31,619 nt of DNA, from contig DASPFV010000296.1 in the NCBI GenBank assembly GCA_035620975.1, forward strand, positions 1 through 31,619, written 5' to 3'. Positions 16,951 to 25,517 of this stretch are shown here, one piece after another. Position numbers and translations under genes: made by a program. This DNA comes from DASPFV01 sp035620975. GTDB taxonomy: Bacteria; Acidobacteriota; Vicinamibacteria; Vicinamibacterales; 2-12-FULL-66-21. Position 1 is the stretch's first letter, and each line of letters starts with the position of its first letter. The notes under the pieces are model-generated. The model worked only from the letters and a program-made list of their open reading frames with translations, did not search any database and was not told the origin of the DNA.

Positions 16951-18663
16951 TCACGGATCACGAACAACCCTGGGTACCCGGTCGAACCGCAGTCCGCGGA
17001 CGCCACTACTGTGGAGGGCGGCGGCGATGACCGATCCGTTCGCGTCGCGCAGGAATGTCAACGTGTCGAAGACGCCACCCGTGAAGGTGTCCGGAACAAC
17101 CGCGTCCAGCACCGCATCTGCCCGTCCCGGCATTTGCACGACCAGCCTGGAGTCACGCACGACCACTCGATATGTGACGTCCAGGTCAGAACTGCGATAG
17201 TCGCCGGCAAGTGCCCGAAGGTCCTCAATCGAGGGTGAGAACTCGAGCACCTTTCGCAGCACGGCAGGTTTGGAACCTTGTCCGCTGATGTGGACCTCGA
17301 CGGCCTCTCCACTCCGGCCTGGAGCGAAGTCGAAGACAAACGGCGTCCCCGGAATGATGAACCGATTCGCAGCCACCGCGCTCAGCTCGACGCTATCGGC
17401 TTCGCCTTTGCCGGCGCCTTCGGCAGCCCGCAGCTTCCCGTCGCGCAGGAAAATTCGTCCAAATGAGCCGCTCGCGACGTCCCGATATAGGCCGGCCTTG
17501 CCCGCGAGCTGCTCCGCAGGCAACGTGACCAGCGCCGGCGCAGCGCTCGTCACAGCGGCGGAAGGCGCCGTCCTGTTCTCCCCGAGGAAAACACGCGCTA
17601 CGCGGCGTGTGAGCTCACCGACACGTGTACCGACATCTTCCAGGTTGCAGAGGACCGCCACCGAGAGTCCACGATCGGGATAGCGACGCACGTGCGCCGC
17701 GTATCCAGGGTCGCCGCCTCCATGTCCGATCGTGCGCAGATCGTCGTCAGGTTCGATCCAAAGGCCGAACCCATAGGGCGCTGCCGTACCGTCGGCGAGC
17801 ACCATCGGCATCTGCATTGCGGCGAGGAGTGCCGGCTCGCCGACGCGCACATCGGCGAAGTTCTGCTGCCATCGCAACATATCGCGCACCGTCGTCAAGA
17901 CACCCGTGGTGCCTACGAGCCGTCCGAGGTCTGCGTGCGCGATGCGGCTCAGGCCGTCTGCGCCGTGCCGGTATCCGACGGCGCGATTCGGCACCCCGAT
18001 CGCAGGATCGTCATGCACATGTGTCTGCGCCATACCGAGCGGCTTGAAGATGTTCGCCTCCGCGAACGCGCGCAAGGACTGGCCGCTTACCCGATTGACG
18101 ATGTTCGCCAGCAGCACATACCCGCTGTTGCTGTATTGGAACTCCGTACCGGGCGCGAAGTTCAGTCCTCGCTGACGGGCAACGATGCGGACGATCGCCT
18201 GATTCACATCGGCCTTCTCGTCGCCTGGCGGGATCAACTGGAGCAGCAGGAAGCCATCGCGCAGCCCGCCCGTGTGGCTGAGCAGATGTCGGATCTTGAG
18301 GTGGTTGCCCTGATCCGCCCAATCAGGGATGTGCTTGCGCACCTCGTCATCGAGCGCTAGGCGCCCGCGCTGTGCGAGGAGCAGGATGCTCATCGCTGTG
18401 AACTGCTTCGAAATCGACGCGACGTGAAACACCGTGGCCGGCGTGATGGCGACCTTCGACTCCACGTTCGCCATTCCGTAGCCCCGCTCGAACGCCAACT
18501 CGCCATTGCGGCTCACGCCGACTCCGCAGCCCGCCGAGTCGAGTCGATTCCATTCCACAAACATGGCATCGATGCGAACGGCCGCCGCGTCCTGCTGTTG
18601 ACGTGTTTCGGCCGCTGCCACGCCAGAGATCGTTGCGACGCAGGCGAGGACGAATCGAATCAC
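16951..18663 (-). CDS. Serine beta-lactamase-family hydrolase (class C/esterase-like), exported
   Basis: The product has 570 aa from GTG 18663. A signal peptide (MIRFVLACVATISGVAAA, cleavage before ET) implies a periplasmic or secreted enzyme. The penicillin-recognising fold is clear: S83-I-S-K86 (VFHVASISKQFTA), Y177-S-N (FQYSNSGYVLL), and H314-G-G replacing KTG (TIGHGGGDPGYAAH). LLSHTGGL and RPLG-like FKPLGM motifs are also typical. About 190 residues beyond the catalytic domain form an extra C-terminal domain like the one in many serine hydrolases of this family. Substrate may be a peptide, ester or D-amino-acid compound; resistance to beta-lactams should not be assumed. Two GTG codons (18669, 18663) compete for the start, and spacing favours 18663. 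Confidence 0.92.
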   Translation of the reverse strand: MIRFVLACVATISGVAAAETRQQQDAAAVRIDAMFVEWNRLDSAGCGVGVSRNGELAFERGYGMANVESKVAITPATVFHVASISKQFTAMSILLLAQRGRLALDDEVRKHIPDWADQGNHLKIRHLLSHTGGLRDGFLLLQLIPPGDEKADVNQAIVRIVARQRGLNFAPGTEFQYSNSGYVLLANIVNRVSGQSLRAFAEANIFKPLGMAQTHVHDDPAIGVPNRAVGYRHGADGLSRIAHADLGRLVGTTGVLTTVRDMLRWQQNFADVRVGEPALLAAMQMPMVLADGTAAPYGFGLWIEPDDDLRTIGHGGGDPGYAAHVRRYPDRGLSVAVLCNLEDVGTRVGELTRRVARVFLGENRTAPSAAVTSAAPALVTLPAEQLAGKAGLYRDVASGSFGRIFLRDGKLRAAEGAGKGEADSVELSAVAANRFIIPGTPFVFDFAPGRSGEAVEVHISGQGSKPAVLRKVLEFSPSIEDLRALAGDYRSSDLDVTYRVVVRDSRLVVQMPGRADAVLDAVVPDTFTGGVFDTLTFLRDANGSVIAAALHSSGVRGLRFDRVPRVVRDP

Positions 18664-18669
18664 GATCAC

Positions 18670-18675
18670 ACCTCC
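18670..18675 (-). promoter_or_regulatory. Shine-Dalgarno GGAGGT deciding the serine hydrolase start
   Basis: On the minus strand GGAGGT directly abuts GTG 18669 but lies 6-7 nt before GTG 18663. Only the second spacing allows normal initiation, which moves the start two codons downstream. Confidence 0.65.
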
Positions 18676-18851
18676 GTGGGAGGGGTTTGCTGGCGAGTGT
18701 GCCGCGAGGATCGGACCCGTATCTTGACGAGTGGAGCGCGGCCAATCTGCCGTACGCGCCGACGTCGGTCGCCACTGCTGTGGTTACCGCGAGTTGTCGC
18801 CCCCGATCAGTCGGTGAGGCCGCCGGAGTCGGGTCCCTCGGTTTGTTGCTC

Positions 18852-19667
18852 TCATGCCACCACCTTCATCCGCACAACCATGATGGGCGGTACGTCCGGC
18901 ATGTCCGTCCAGCGCACACCCGGTTTCGGGGTTGCCGCCGCAAAGCCCGGCTCTTCAATGCCGTCAACCACGAAGCCGGCGTCGAACCCGCATCGAAAGA
19001 GGGCGCTGATTGGGCGATGGAAGAACCACTGGGGTTCGGGCTGGCCGACGATGCCCTCGGTCTTCCTCGCAGACGGAGAGAGATAGGACGACACCTTCAC
19101 GCCTGAGCGGATGATGTGGCGCCCGGCGTCCTCCTCACAGATCTCAGCGAAGCGCTGGACCGCCGCGGAGTGAAAGCATGGGTGAGTGACAGAGAACACG
19201 AACACTCCGCCCGGTATGAGCATTCGCGAAAGCGCCCCGAACAGCGGCCGGATCTCCGGCATATCCATGATTGCCATCGTGCAAAGGGCCTTGTTGAATC
19301 GCTTCAAGCCGAGGGACAGTATGGCCTGCACGTTCGCGGCGTCCAGGACGTGGTACTCGATCGCCGCATCGCTGGACGTGCGTTCGCGGGCGCGCGCGAT
19401 GAACTCGCCACTGTAATCGAACGCGACCACACGTGCCCCCAGTTCCGCCAGCCTCCTGGTGAATCGCCCTGCGCCGCATGCCGCGTCCAGGATCGTGTCC
19501 CCCGCGTGGATATCCAGGAGGCGTTCGGTGGCAGGCTCGATGAGCAGCGCCTGGAAATCGTTGCCGTCACCGATCCGGTCGTCCCACCAGCGGGCGTTGA
19601 GGTCCCATATCCGGCGATTCTCCTCGGCGTGTTCGGGGAACTCGCCGTTCTGACGCTCGCTTGTCAT
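18852..19667 (-). CDS. Class I SAM-dependent methyltransferase
   Basis: The 271-aa product from ATG 19667 (MTSERQNGEFPEHAEENRRIW) has the Rossmann methyltransferase fold. Motif I is ILDAACGAGRFTRRLAE (D61 to R67), the acidic end of strand 2 is D84 in VVAFDYS, a motif II-like acidic stretch is EYHVLDAANVQ, and post-motif elements include LCTMAIMDMPEIRPLF and LIPGGVFVFSVTHPCF. The C-terminal half, with YLSPSARKTEG and QPQWFFHRP-like residues, resembles small-molecule or UbiE/COQ5-related enzymes, but the substrate is unknown. The 44-codon extension upstream of 19667 is low quality and overlaps a kinase-like remnant on the other strand, so it is left out. The serine hydrolase follows after 188 bp on the same strand; no promoter is evident in that gap. 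Confidence 0.88.
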   Translation of the reverse strand: MTSERQNGEFPEHAEENRRIWDLNARWWDDRIGDGNDFQALLIEPATERLLDIHAGDTILDAACGAGRFTRRLAELGARVVAFDYSGEFIARARERTSSDAAIEYHVLDAANVQAILSLGLKRFNKALCTMAIMDMPEIRPLFGALSRMLIPGGVFVFSVTHPCFHSAAVQRFAEICEEDAGRHIIRSGVKVSSYLSPSARKTEGIVGQPEPQWFFHRPISALFRCGFDAGFVVDGIEEPGFAAATPKPGVRWTDMPDVPPIMVVRMKVVA

Positions 19668-19685
19668 GGGCTCGAGGCCGCTGCT

Positions 19686-19766
19686 GTGAAGAAAATCGCG
19701 CCATTGTATGGCCAGCGCGCGCTTGGTCCGTACGAAATCCTGACTCCGATCGGCACGGGCGGGGGC
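19686..19766 (+). pseudogene. Remnant of a Ser/Thr protein kinase gene start
   Basis: A plus-strand frame here reads GQRALGPYEILTPIGTGG (residues from LGPYEIL at 19722 to the last Gly at 19763). This closely resembles the first strand and glycine loop of bacterial Pkn-type kinases, which in acidobacteria often begin GxRLGPYEIxxPIGAGGMGEVY. The homology stops at the second GG: the expected MGEVYRARD and all catalytic motifs are missing, and the frame runs on into the phosphatase gene. The likely history is a deletion that removed almost the whole kinase. The match is short, so this rests on motif recognition only. Confidence 0.5.
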
Positions 19767-19817
19767 AGCCCTGATAAGCTTGCGCTCACAGTTCTCCATG
19801 CGAGGGACTTATTGAGC

Positions 19818-20753
19818 ATGACGCGGCCTCTCGCCCACGCCGTCTTCGGCTTCGCCGCGGCGATGGGCATCCTGAGCAGTGCGGCGTCAGTCCTGCCTTG
19901 GCGGCCTGAGGCAATTGCAGCCGTGCCTGGCGCACAGGATCAGGAGCCGGCCGTTCTGGTCGGCGCCGGCGACATCGCCAACTGTGACATCAGCGGCGGC
20001 CTGGGCGCCGTGGCAACCGCAGCACTGCTCGACAGGATTCCTGGAACGGTGTTCACAGTCGGCGATCACGCGTATCCGTCAGGAACGACGAAGGAGTTTC
20101 AGGACTGCTACGATAAGACCTGGGGTCGTCACAAGGCGCGGACACGTCCTGCACCTGGCAACCATGATTATCTCACCGCCAACGCGACGGGGTACTACGA
20201 CTATTTCGGCGACAGCGCGGGCCCAGATCGCCGCGGCTATTACAGCTACAACCTCGGTGCCTGGCACGTCGTCTCGCTCAACAGCTTCATTGCCGCCGAT
20301 CGCCGTTCACCACAGATCGAGTGGCTGCGGCAGGATCTGAAGGACAACCCCGCGACGTGTACGCTTGCCTACTGGCACATTCCGGTATTCAGCTCAGGCC
20401 CTCATGGTAGCGACCCACGAACATCGGCGCACATGCTGGAGGCCTGGCGGGTGCTCTACGAGTTTCGCGCGGATGTGGTGATTAACGGGCACGACCACAA
20501 TTACGAACGGTTCGCGCCACAGGATCCGAAAGGCAAAGCCGATCCAGAGCGGGGCATCAGGCAATTCGTCGTCGGCACGGGTGGAGCGGGTATCTACCAG
20601 TTCAGGCAGGTTCGACCGAACAGCGAGGCGCGCAGCAGTCGGTCGTACGGGGTCCTGAAGTTGACGTTGGGCGCCATGAATTACACGTGGGATTTCGTGT
20701 CCGGCGGCGGTGAGCCGTTTCACGACAGCGGGACCTCGGCGTGCATGCGGTAA
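19818..20753 (+). CDS. Exported calcineurin-like metallophosphoesterase
   Basis: The 311-aa product from ATG 19818 (GAGGGA at 19802-19807 upstream) has a hydrophobic export signal near residues 5-27. All five metallophosphatase motifs are present: G51-D52 in VGAGDIANCD, VGDH (D83, H84), PGNHDY (N115, H116, D117), YWHIPVFSSG (H187), and NGHDHNYERF (H225, H227). The order and the NYERF ending match the purple-acid-phosphatase-like secreted branch. It would hydrolyse phosphomonoesters or diesters outside the cytoplasm. The upstream frame is open in phase into the kinase remnant, but the signal peptide argues for the start chosen. It ends 30 bp from the convergent isomerase gene. Confidence 0.92.
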   Translation: MTRPLAHAVFGFAAAMGILSSAASVLPWRPEAIAAVPGAQDQEPAVLVGAGDIANCDISGGLGAVATAALLDRIPGTVFTVGDHAYPSGTTKEFQDCYDKTWGRHKARTRPAPGNHDYLTANATGYYDYFGDSAGPDRRGYYSYNLGAWHVVSLNSFIAADRRSPQIEWLRQDLKDNPATCTLAYWHIPVFSSGPHGSDPRTSAHMLEAWRVLYEFRADVVINGHDHNYERFAPQDPKGKADPERGIRQFVVGTGGAGIYQFRQVRPNSEARSSRSYGVLKLTLGAMNYTWDFVSGGGEPFHDSGTSACMR

Positions 20754-20783
20754 CTTCACCCGACGTTGGCCGGGATGATCTTC

Positions 20784-21722
20784 TCACCGGGTTCTTCGCG
20801 TCTCGGCTTCGATGAACTCCTTCGCCCGCCGCAGCTCCTCGAGCGGGTCCGTCTTCGATTGGCGCCAGACGTAGTTCTCGATGATGAGCGGTCCTTCGAA
20901 CGTCGATTCCCGCAGAATGCGGAGGCACTCCCGCACATCGGCGCGCCCCTCTCCCAGCCGGGTCTCGCGTCCGAGCGAGCGGTCGTCGGCGGGCGGCAGC
21001 CCGTCCTTGATGTGAAGAGACGTGACCCGCGCCAGCAGGCGCTCCAGCGCGGCTGGCGGCGCATCCATGCCGTAGAGGACGAGGTTGGCCGTGTCGAAAT
21101 TCACGCCCACACGCGCGGACGTGATCCGGTCGAGGAAGTCTTCGAGTTCCGCAGCCGTCTCCTGCCCGGTTTCGAGCGAAATCGTGATGCCTTTGCCGGC
21201 GGCGTACCGCGCGAGATCGTCCGTCGCCTCGAGCATCGATCGATAGTCCGGGTCCTTCGAATCCTTCGGCAGGAAGCCGACGTGAAACGTCACGACCGAC
21301 GTGCCGATGCCGGCCGCGAAGTCGACCACCCGCCGCGCGTAGGCCAGGCGCGCCGGGATGAGCGCGATTGGACGGAAGCCGACGGTCTTTTCGACGGCCT
21401 CGCGATCCTTGTAGCTCTCGCCGTCGAACACGATCACCACCGACGCCGCGCGGATGCCGATGCGCTTCATCATGCCGGCGAACTCGCGTGCGCCGTCCGA
21501 TGTGTAGAAGCGGTCCGGCAGTCTGCCGACCTGAATGAGCTCGACGCCGAGCGACTTGACGGCGTCCAGCGCTTTCGCGGGATCCTCGTGACCCGTGGAC
21601 CGGAGAAAGATGCCGATCGGGAGGCGCTCGGCGCTGGAGGCCGGGCGTTCCGCACAAAGGGTGAGGACCGGAACCCAGATCAGCATCACGATGGCCGCGC
21701 GCACCGAGCAGAAGGGCTTCAT
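20784..21722 (-). CDS. Exported sugar-phosphate isomerase/epimerase-like TIM-barrel protein
   Basis: The 312-aa product from ATG 21722 begins with a signal peptide (MKPFCSVRAAIVMLIWVPVL, cleavage probably ASSA-ER). The rest is an AP_endonuc_2/xylose-isomerase-like barrel: LPIGIFLRS as the first strand, VVTFHVGFLPKD, ISLETGQET (E184), VGVNFDTANLVLYG (D210), VTSLHIKDGLP (H237) and LIIENY (E282). These four residues are the usual divalent-metal ligands. Members act on sugars, inositols or tagatose-type substrates; substrate unknown. It lies 119 bp downstream of the PD40-amidohydrolase on the same strand and may share its transcript. C23 lies in a poor lipobox (LTLC), so a lipoprotein is unlikely. 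Confidence 0.85.
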   Translation of the reverse strand: MKPFCSVRAAIVMLIWVPVLTLCAERPASSAERLPIGIFLRSTGHEDPAKALDAVKSLGVELIQVGRLPDRFYTSDGAREFAGMMKRIGIRAASVVIVFDGESYKDREAVEKTVGFRPIALIPARLAYARRVVDFAAGIGTSVVTFHVGFLPKDSKDPDYRSMLEATDDLARYAAGKGITISLETGQETAAELEDFLDRITSARVGVNFDTANLVLYGMDAPPAALERLLARVTSLHIKDGLPPADDRSLGRETRLGEGRADVRECLRILRESTFEGPLIIENYVWRQSKTDPLEELRRAKEFIEAETRRTR

Positions 21723-21841
21723 TCCAGACGCGGCCTGCGGCCGACTCTTCACCGGGCTCGGCTCCACGAGTTCTTCACGCGCACGGAGACGGGGAGACCT
21801 CGAGGCTCTGTCGTACACCTCGCGGCACCGCTTCAGCGGTC

Positions 21842-24800
21842 TCACCGCTGCCCGCCGTTCGGCGACGCCGTCGTCAGGCTCGGCCGCGCCGGCGCCGTCG
21901 TGCGTACCTTCGGCTCGAGATCCCACCAGTACTGGCGCGGCAGCTTCTTCTGCTGCGGCCAGATCTGGTCGAGCGTGTCGGTCTCGTACAGCTCCCCGTT
22001 CTTCATCACGTAGCGGACCGAGTTCGTGTTCCGGATGTTCTCGAGCGGGTTGCGATCGAGCACGATCAGGTCGGCCAGCTTCCCCTTCTCGAGGGATCCG
22101 AGATCCTTCCCCATCCCGATGGCCTCGGCGCCGTAGATCGTCCCGACCTTCAGCACCTCGTGCGCCGGCATCCCGCCCGAGGCAATCGCCCACAGCTCCC
22201 AGTGACACTGAATCCCCTGCCGCTGGCCGTGGCCGCCGAGGCCGACCCGGCCGCCTGCAGCGACGATGTCGGCGAGCACCCGGGCGGCGAGCGGGAACGA
22301 GTACTCCTGCTCGTGGAACCACGGGCGGCGGAGCACGCTCTCGTCCAGATCCCGGTGCGGCGTGAACCGCCGCATCTTCTGGTCGCCGTGGACGTCGGTC
22401 GACTCGTAGAAGTAGTTCTCCGCCCAGGGTCCGCCATACTGCACGAGGAGCGTGGGCGTATACACGATCCCTGACTGCGCCACGAGCTGCACGACGTCCT
22501 TGTAGAGCGGCATGATCGGGAGCGTGTGCTCGAGGCCCGGGTAGCCGTCGAGGATCTGCGTGAGGTTGAGCTTCAGATCGAGGCCGCCCTCGAGCGTGGG
22601 CATCAGCTTCTGCTCGCGCGCCGCCATGATGATCCATTGCCGCTGCTGCCGGTTTCCGGCCATGTACTGCTTGATCGTCTTCGTATCCCAGTACTGGCTG
22701 TAGCGCTTCAGCACGTCCCGCGCGTCCTCCAGGCTCTGGACGTTGTCCTGGAGGAACACACCCGGCCCCGTTCCGAACACGCGTGGGCCGATCATCTGCC
22801 CAGTCTCGACCATGTCGCGGTAGGAGAGGACGTCCGTGGTCGCCGTCTGCGGGTCGCGCGTCGTGGTCACGCCGTAGGCGAGGTTCGCCAGGTACTCCCA
22901 GACCTGCGTCTTGTGGATGTTCCACGCCGGCCAGATATGCGCGTGCACGTCCACGAGCCCCGGCATGATGGTCTTGCCCGTGACGTCGATCGTCCGCGTG
23001 CCGTTCGGAACTGTCACCTGGCCTCGCCGGCCGATGGCCTCGATCCGATTGTTCCTGATCAGGATGTCGCCGTTCTCGATCATGCCCACGGCCTCGGCGG
23101 CTCCCGGGCCAGCCGTGCTGCTGCCGCGCGAGTCGCCGGCCTGCGTCCCCGCTTCTGCCTGCATCGTGATGATCCGCGCGCCCCGGAGCAGGACCGTGCC
23201 CGAGGGCCTCGGGCGCTGCGCCTCGACGATCACTTCGGTGGCCACGGCCTCGTAGGCCGGCTTCTTTCTCGGCGGCGGCTCCCCCTCCTTCCGCTCGGGT
23301 TGAACGGCGCCCTCCTTCTGGTTCTTCAGCCTCTCCGCCGCCTCGGCCGCGTTGCCGGCGCTCATGTCGTACCTGAACAGCGTGCGTCCGAGCGCGAACG
23401 TGACCGCCCGTCCCTCCTCCGCCCACGCCAGGAACTCTCCCCCGACCGTCGTCAGCCTCCTCACGGGGACGGATGCGCCATCCGGGTTCGCCAGCGCGAC
23501 GGTCGGCGGCTCTCCCCCCTTCTGGGGAACGGTGAGCAGGTAGAGGTGCCGATTGGCCTCGGCAATGGCCTGCTCGCCGTCAGGGCCCATGACGACCTCC
23601 GTCGCCGGTCCCGCCTCTTCGGCATTGGGGTTCTTGAAGCCGGTCACCTTCACGTGCGTCTTGCGGTCGGTGCCGTCCCAGCGGAACGAGACGAGGCCGC
23701 GCGTGCCTTCCCACGCATAGATGCGCCCGGGGTCCCTGGCAAAGTGGGGGCGGCCCTGACCTCTGAAAGGCGAGATGAGCGTCGTCTCTCCACCCCCTGC
23801 CGGCACCCACACCAGTTCCATAGCCTGCCCGCCCCGACCCTGCGGCGAGAAGTCCTCCTGCCGCTCCCCGCGCGGGCCGCGCACGATGACGATGCGCTGG
23901 CCGTCGGGCGAATACACGGGATCCGAGTAGAACGACGACGTCTGCGTGAGTCGCTGGGGAATGCCTCCCTCGACGGCGACGCGATAGACATGCCCGCCCT
24001 CGGTATCGGACCAGGTCACGAACGCGACGTAACGGCCATCAGGAGACCAGACTGGGTGATGCTCGCCCGTTTCGAATGCGCTGACCCGCCGCGGCTTTCC
24101 GTCCGGGTAATCCATCACCCAGAGCCGATCGAGGGCGGTGAACGCCAGGCGCCTGCCGTCGGGCGACAGGCGCGGATGGCGAATCTGCTGCGCCCGGACC
24201 GGACCCTCGTCCACCGGATACTCGAACTGCACCTTCGGGCCGAGCTTCTGCTCGACGCGCGCCGTGAACGGGATGGCTGTGGCTTCGCCCGACGGCACAG
24301 CCACGCGCCAGATCCGGCCGTCGAAGGACGTGATGAGCGCCGTGGAGTCGGGCGTGAAGGACGAGCCGGGCATGAGGTCGCGCGTGCTGAGCGACTCCTG
24401 GTCGTCGCGCGTGACGGGGTAGATGAGCCACGAGTCGTCACCGCTCCGCAGGTCGCGAACGCGCAGCCCGGTCTGGGCATCCCATCGCGTGGCGTAGACG
24501 AGCCAGCGGCCATCCGGCGAGAGCACCGGCCGCATCGCGCTCCCGAGCTCGTCGCTCATGCGGAAGTGCTCGCCGGTCTCGCGGTCGTACATGCCCAGCT
24601 GCCAGCGGAAGTTCATCTGGTTGTACACGCTGCCCGCCGCCGTCCGCTCGGTGTAGTACACGAACCGATCGTCCTTGCCGAAGGCCGGGCCGAGAGGGTT
24701 GAGCTGGCGCCGTTCCTCGCTCCCGGTCAGGTTGACGCCGCTGCCGCCGTCGACGTGGTAGAGCCAGAGCTGCGTGCCCTGCGGCGGCGTTCCGGAGCGC

Positions 24801-25318
24801 GACACGATGATGTACTTGCCGTCCGGCGTCCACTCGGGAGACCAGTAGCGGGTGTTCTTGCCCTTCGTGATCGACCGGGGGTTCGTCCCGTCCCGATCGG
24901 CAATCCAGATGTTCTCGTCGCCGCCGCGGTCCGAGAGGAACACGATCTTTGCGCCGTCCGGCGAGAATCGGGGCTGGCTGTCGAACATCATCCCGCCCAG
25001 GACGCGGGTGGCGGTGCCCCCCTCGATCGGGAGTGAGTACAGGTCTCCGATCAGCTCGAAGAGGATGGTCCGGCCGTCGGGGGAGACGTCGAGCGAGATC
25101 CACGAACCTTCGGAGGTCTCGAAATCCACGGTGCGCTCGGGCTCGAGGGGGAGCTCTTTCTCTTTCTTGTCATCCTTTTTCTCGGCCTCCTCACTCTTCT
25201 CCTGAGCGACGAACGGCTCCTGAGCGACGAACGGCGCCGTGAACACGGACGCGAGGCCGCCGCAGAGCAGCGGGATCAGAACCCACCGGGCGGCGCGGGG
25301 ACGGCGGTCAGCACTCAT
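21842..25318 (-). CDS. Secreted PD40 (TolB-like) beta-propeller fused to amidohydrolase
   Basis: The 1158-aa product starts at ATG 25318, with GGAGGA at 25323-25328 four bases upstream. A signal peptide (ARWVLIPLLCGGLASVFTA) precedes a charged EK/D-rich linker. Residues about 65-680 carry repeated PD40 units (LDVSPDGRTILFE, PRFSPDGAKIVFLSD, PEWTPDGKYIIV, RLSPDGRRLAF, PVWSPDGRYVAFV, PVYSPDGQRIVIV) forming a beta-propeller. Residues about 730-1140 are an amidohydrolase with H792-A-H794 (PGLVDVHAHIWPAW) and the ending LEKGKLADLIVLDRNPLENI. In place of the usual GSD/GTD aspartate there is LGGHGQRQG, a variant I associate with this subfamily. The protein probably acts on peptides or amides outside the cytoplasm. 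Confidence 0.93.
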   Translation of the reverse strand: MSADRRPRAARWVLIPLLCGGLASVFTAPFVAQEPFVAQEKSEEAEKKDDKKEKELPLEPERTVDFETSEGSWISLDVSPDGRTILFELIGDLYSLPIEGGTATRVLGGMMFDSQPRFSPDGAKIVFLSDRGGDENIWIADRDGTNPRSITKGKNTRYWSPEWTPDGKYIIVSRSGTPPQGTQLWLYHVDGGSGVNLTGSEERRQLNPLGPAFGKDDRFVYYTERTAAGSVYNQMNFRWQLGMYDRETGEHFRMSDELGSAMRPVLSPDGRWLVYATRWDAQTGLRVRDLRSGDDSWLIYPVTRDDQESLSTRDLMPGSSFTPDSTALITSFDGRIWRVAVPSGEATAIPFTARVEQKLGPKVQFEYPVDEGPVRAQQIRHPRLSPDGRRLAFTALDRLWVMDYPDGKPRRVSAFETGEHHPVWSPDGRYVAFVTWSDTEGGHVYRVAVEGGIPQRLTQTSSFYSDPVYSPDGQRIVIVRGPRGERQEDFSPQGRGGQAMELVWVPAGGGETTLISPFRGQGRPHFARDPGRIYAWEGTRGLVSFRWDGTDRKTHVKVTGFKNPNAEEAGPATEVVMGPDGEQAIAEANRHLYLLTVPQKGGEPPTVALANPDGASVPVRRLTTVGGEFLAWAEEGRAVTFALGRTLFRYDMSAGNAAEAAERLKNQKEGAVQPERKEGEPPPRKKPAYEAVATEVIVEAQRPRPSGTVLLRGARIITMQAEAGTQAGDSRGSSTAGPGAAEAVGMIENGDILIRNNRIEAIGRRGQVTVPNGTRTIDVTGKTIMPGLVDVHAHIWPAWNIHKTQVWEYLANLAYGVTTTRDPQTATTDVLSYRDMVETGQMIGPRVFGTGPGVFLQDNVQSLEDARDVLKRYSQYWDTKTIKQYMAGNRQQRQWIIMAAREQKLMPTLEGGLDLKLNLTQILDGYPGLEHTLPIMPLYKDVVQLVAQSGIVYTPTLLVQYGGPWAENYFYESTDVHGDQKMRRFTPHRDLDESVLRRPWFHEQEYSFPLAARVLADIVAAGGRVGLGGHGQRQGIQCHWELWAIASGGMPAHEVLKVGTIYGAEAIGMGKDLGSLEKGKLADLIVLDRNPLENIRNTNSVRYVMKNGELYETDTLDQIWPQQKKLPRQYWWDLEPKVRTTAPARPSLTTASPNGGQR
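25199..25234. repeat. Perfect 18-bp tandem duplication inside the PD40-amidohydrolase gene
   Basis: CTCCTGAGCGACGAACGG occurs at 25199-25216 and again at 25217-25234 without mismatch. On the minus strand it duplicates the hexapeptide PFVAQE just after the signal peptide (APFVAQEPFVAQEK). The frame is kept. The identity suggests recent slippage. Confidence 0.95.
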
Positions 25319-25452
25319 TCGGTCCTCCGGGGCTGCAGGAGCGACAGCGTAGCCACTCCGGGGCGGCCGGGACAAGCGAAAAGGGACCAGCTGGGTGCCC
25401 CAAGTCCAGGAAAATCCGCGCGATCGCGTGCACGGATCGGCAAACGATCAGC

Positions 25453-25481
25453 TTGCATGGGGCCAGGCAGTAGCGCATACT
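25453..25481 (+). promoter_or_regulatory. Possible sigma-70-type promoter before the second HTH gene
   Basis: TTGCAT (25453-25458) and CATACT (25476-25481) are 17 bp apart and give partial matches to -35 and -10 boxes. Transcription would start about 30 bp before ATG 25518. The match is weak and the promoter consensus of this organism is unknown. Confidence 0.3.
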
Positions 25482-25517
25482 CGCCTCGCACCCTGCAGAT
25501 CCAGATCTCCGGAGCTG

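Noticed and set aside
16951..18663. Antibiotic-resistance beta-lactamase
   Set aside because: The fold is shared with esterases and D-peptidases, and the C-terminal extra domain is more typical of those; no basis to claim resistance.
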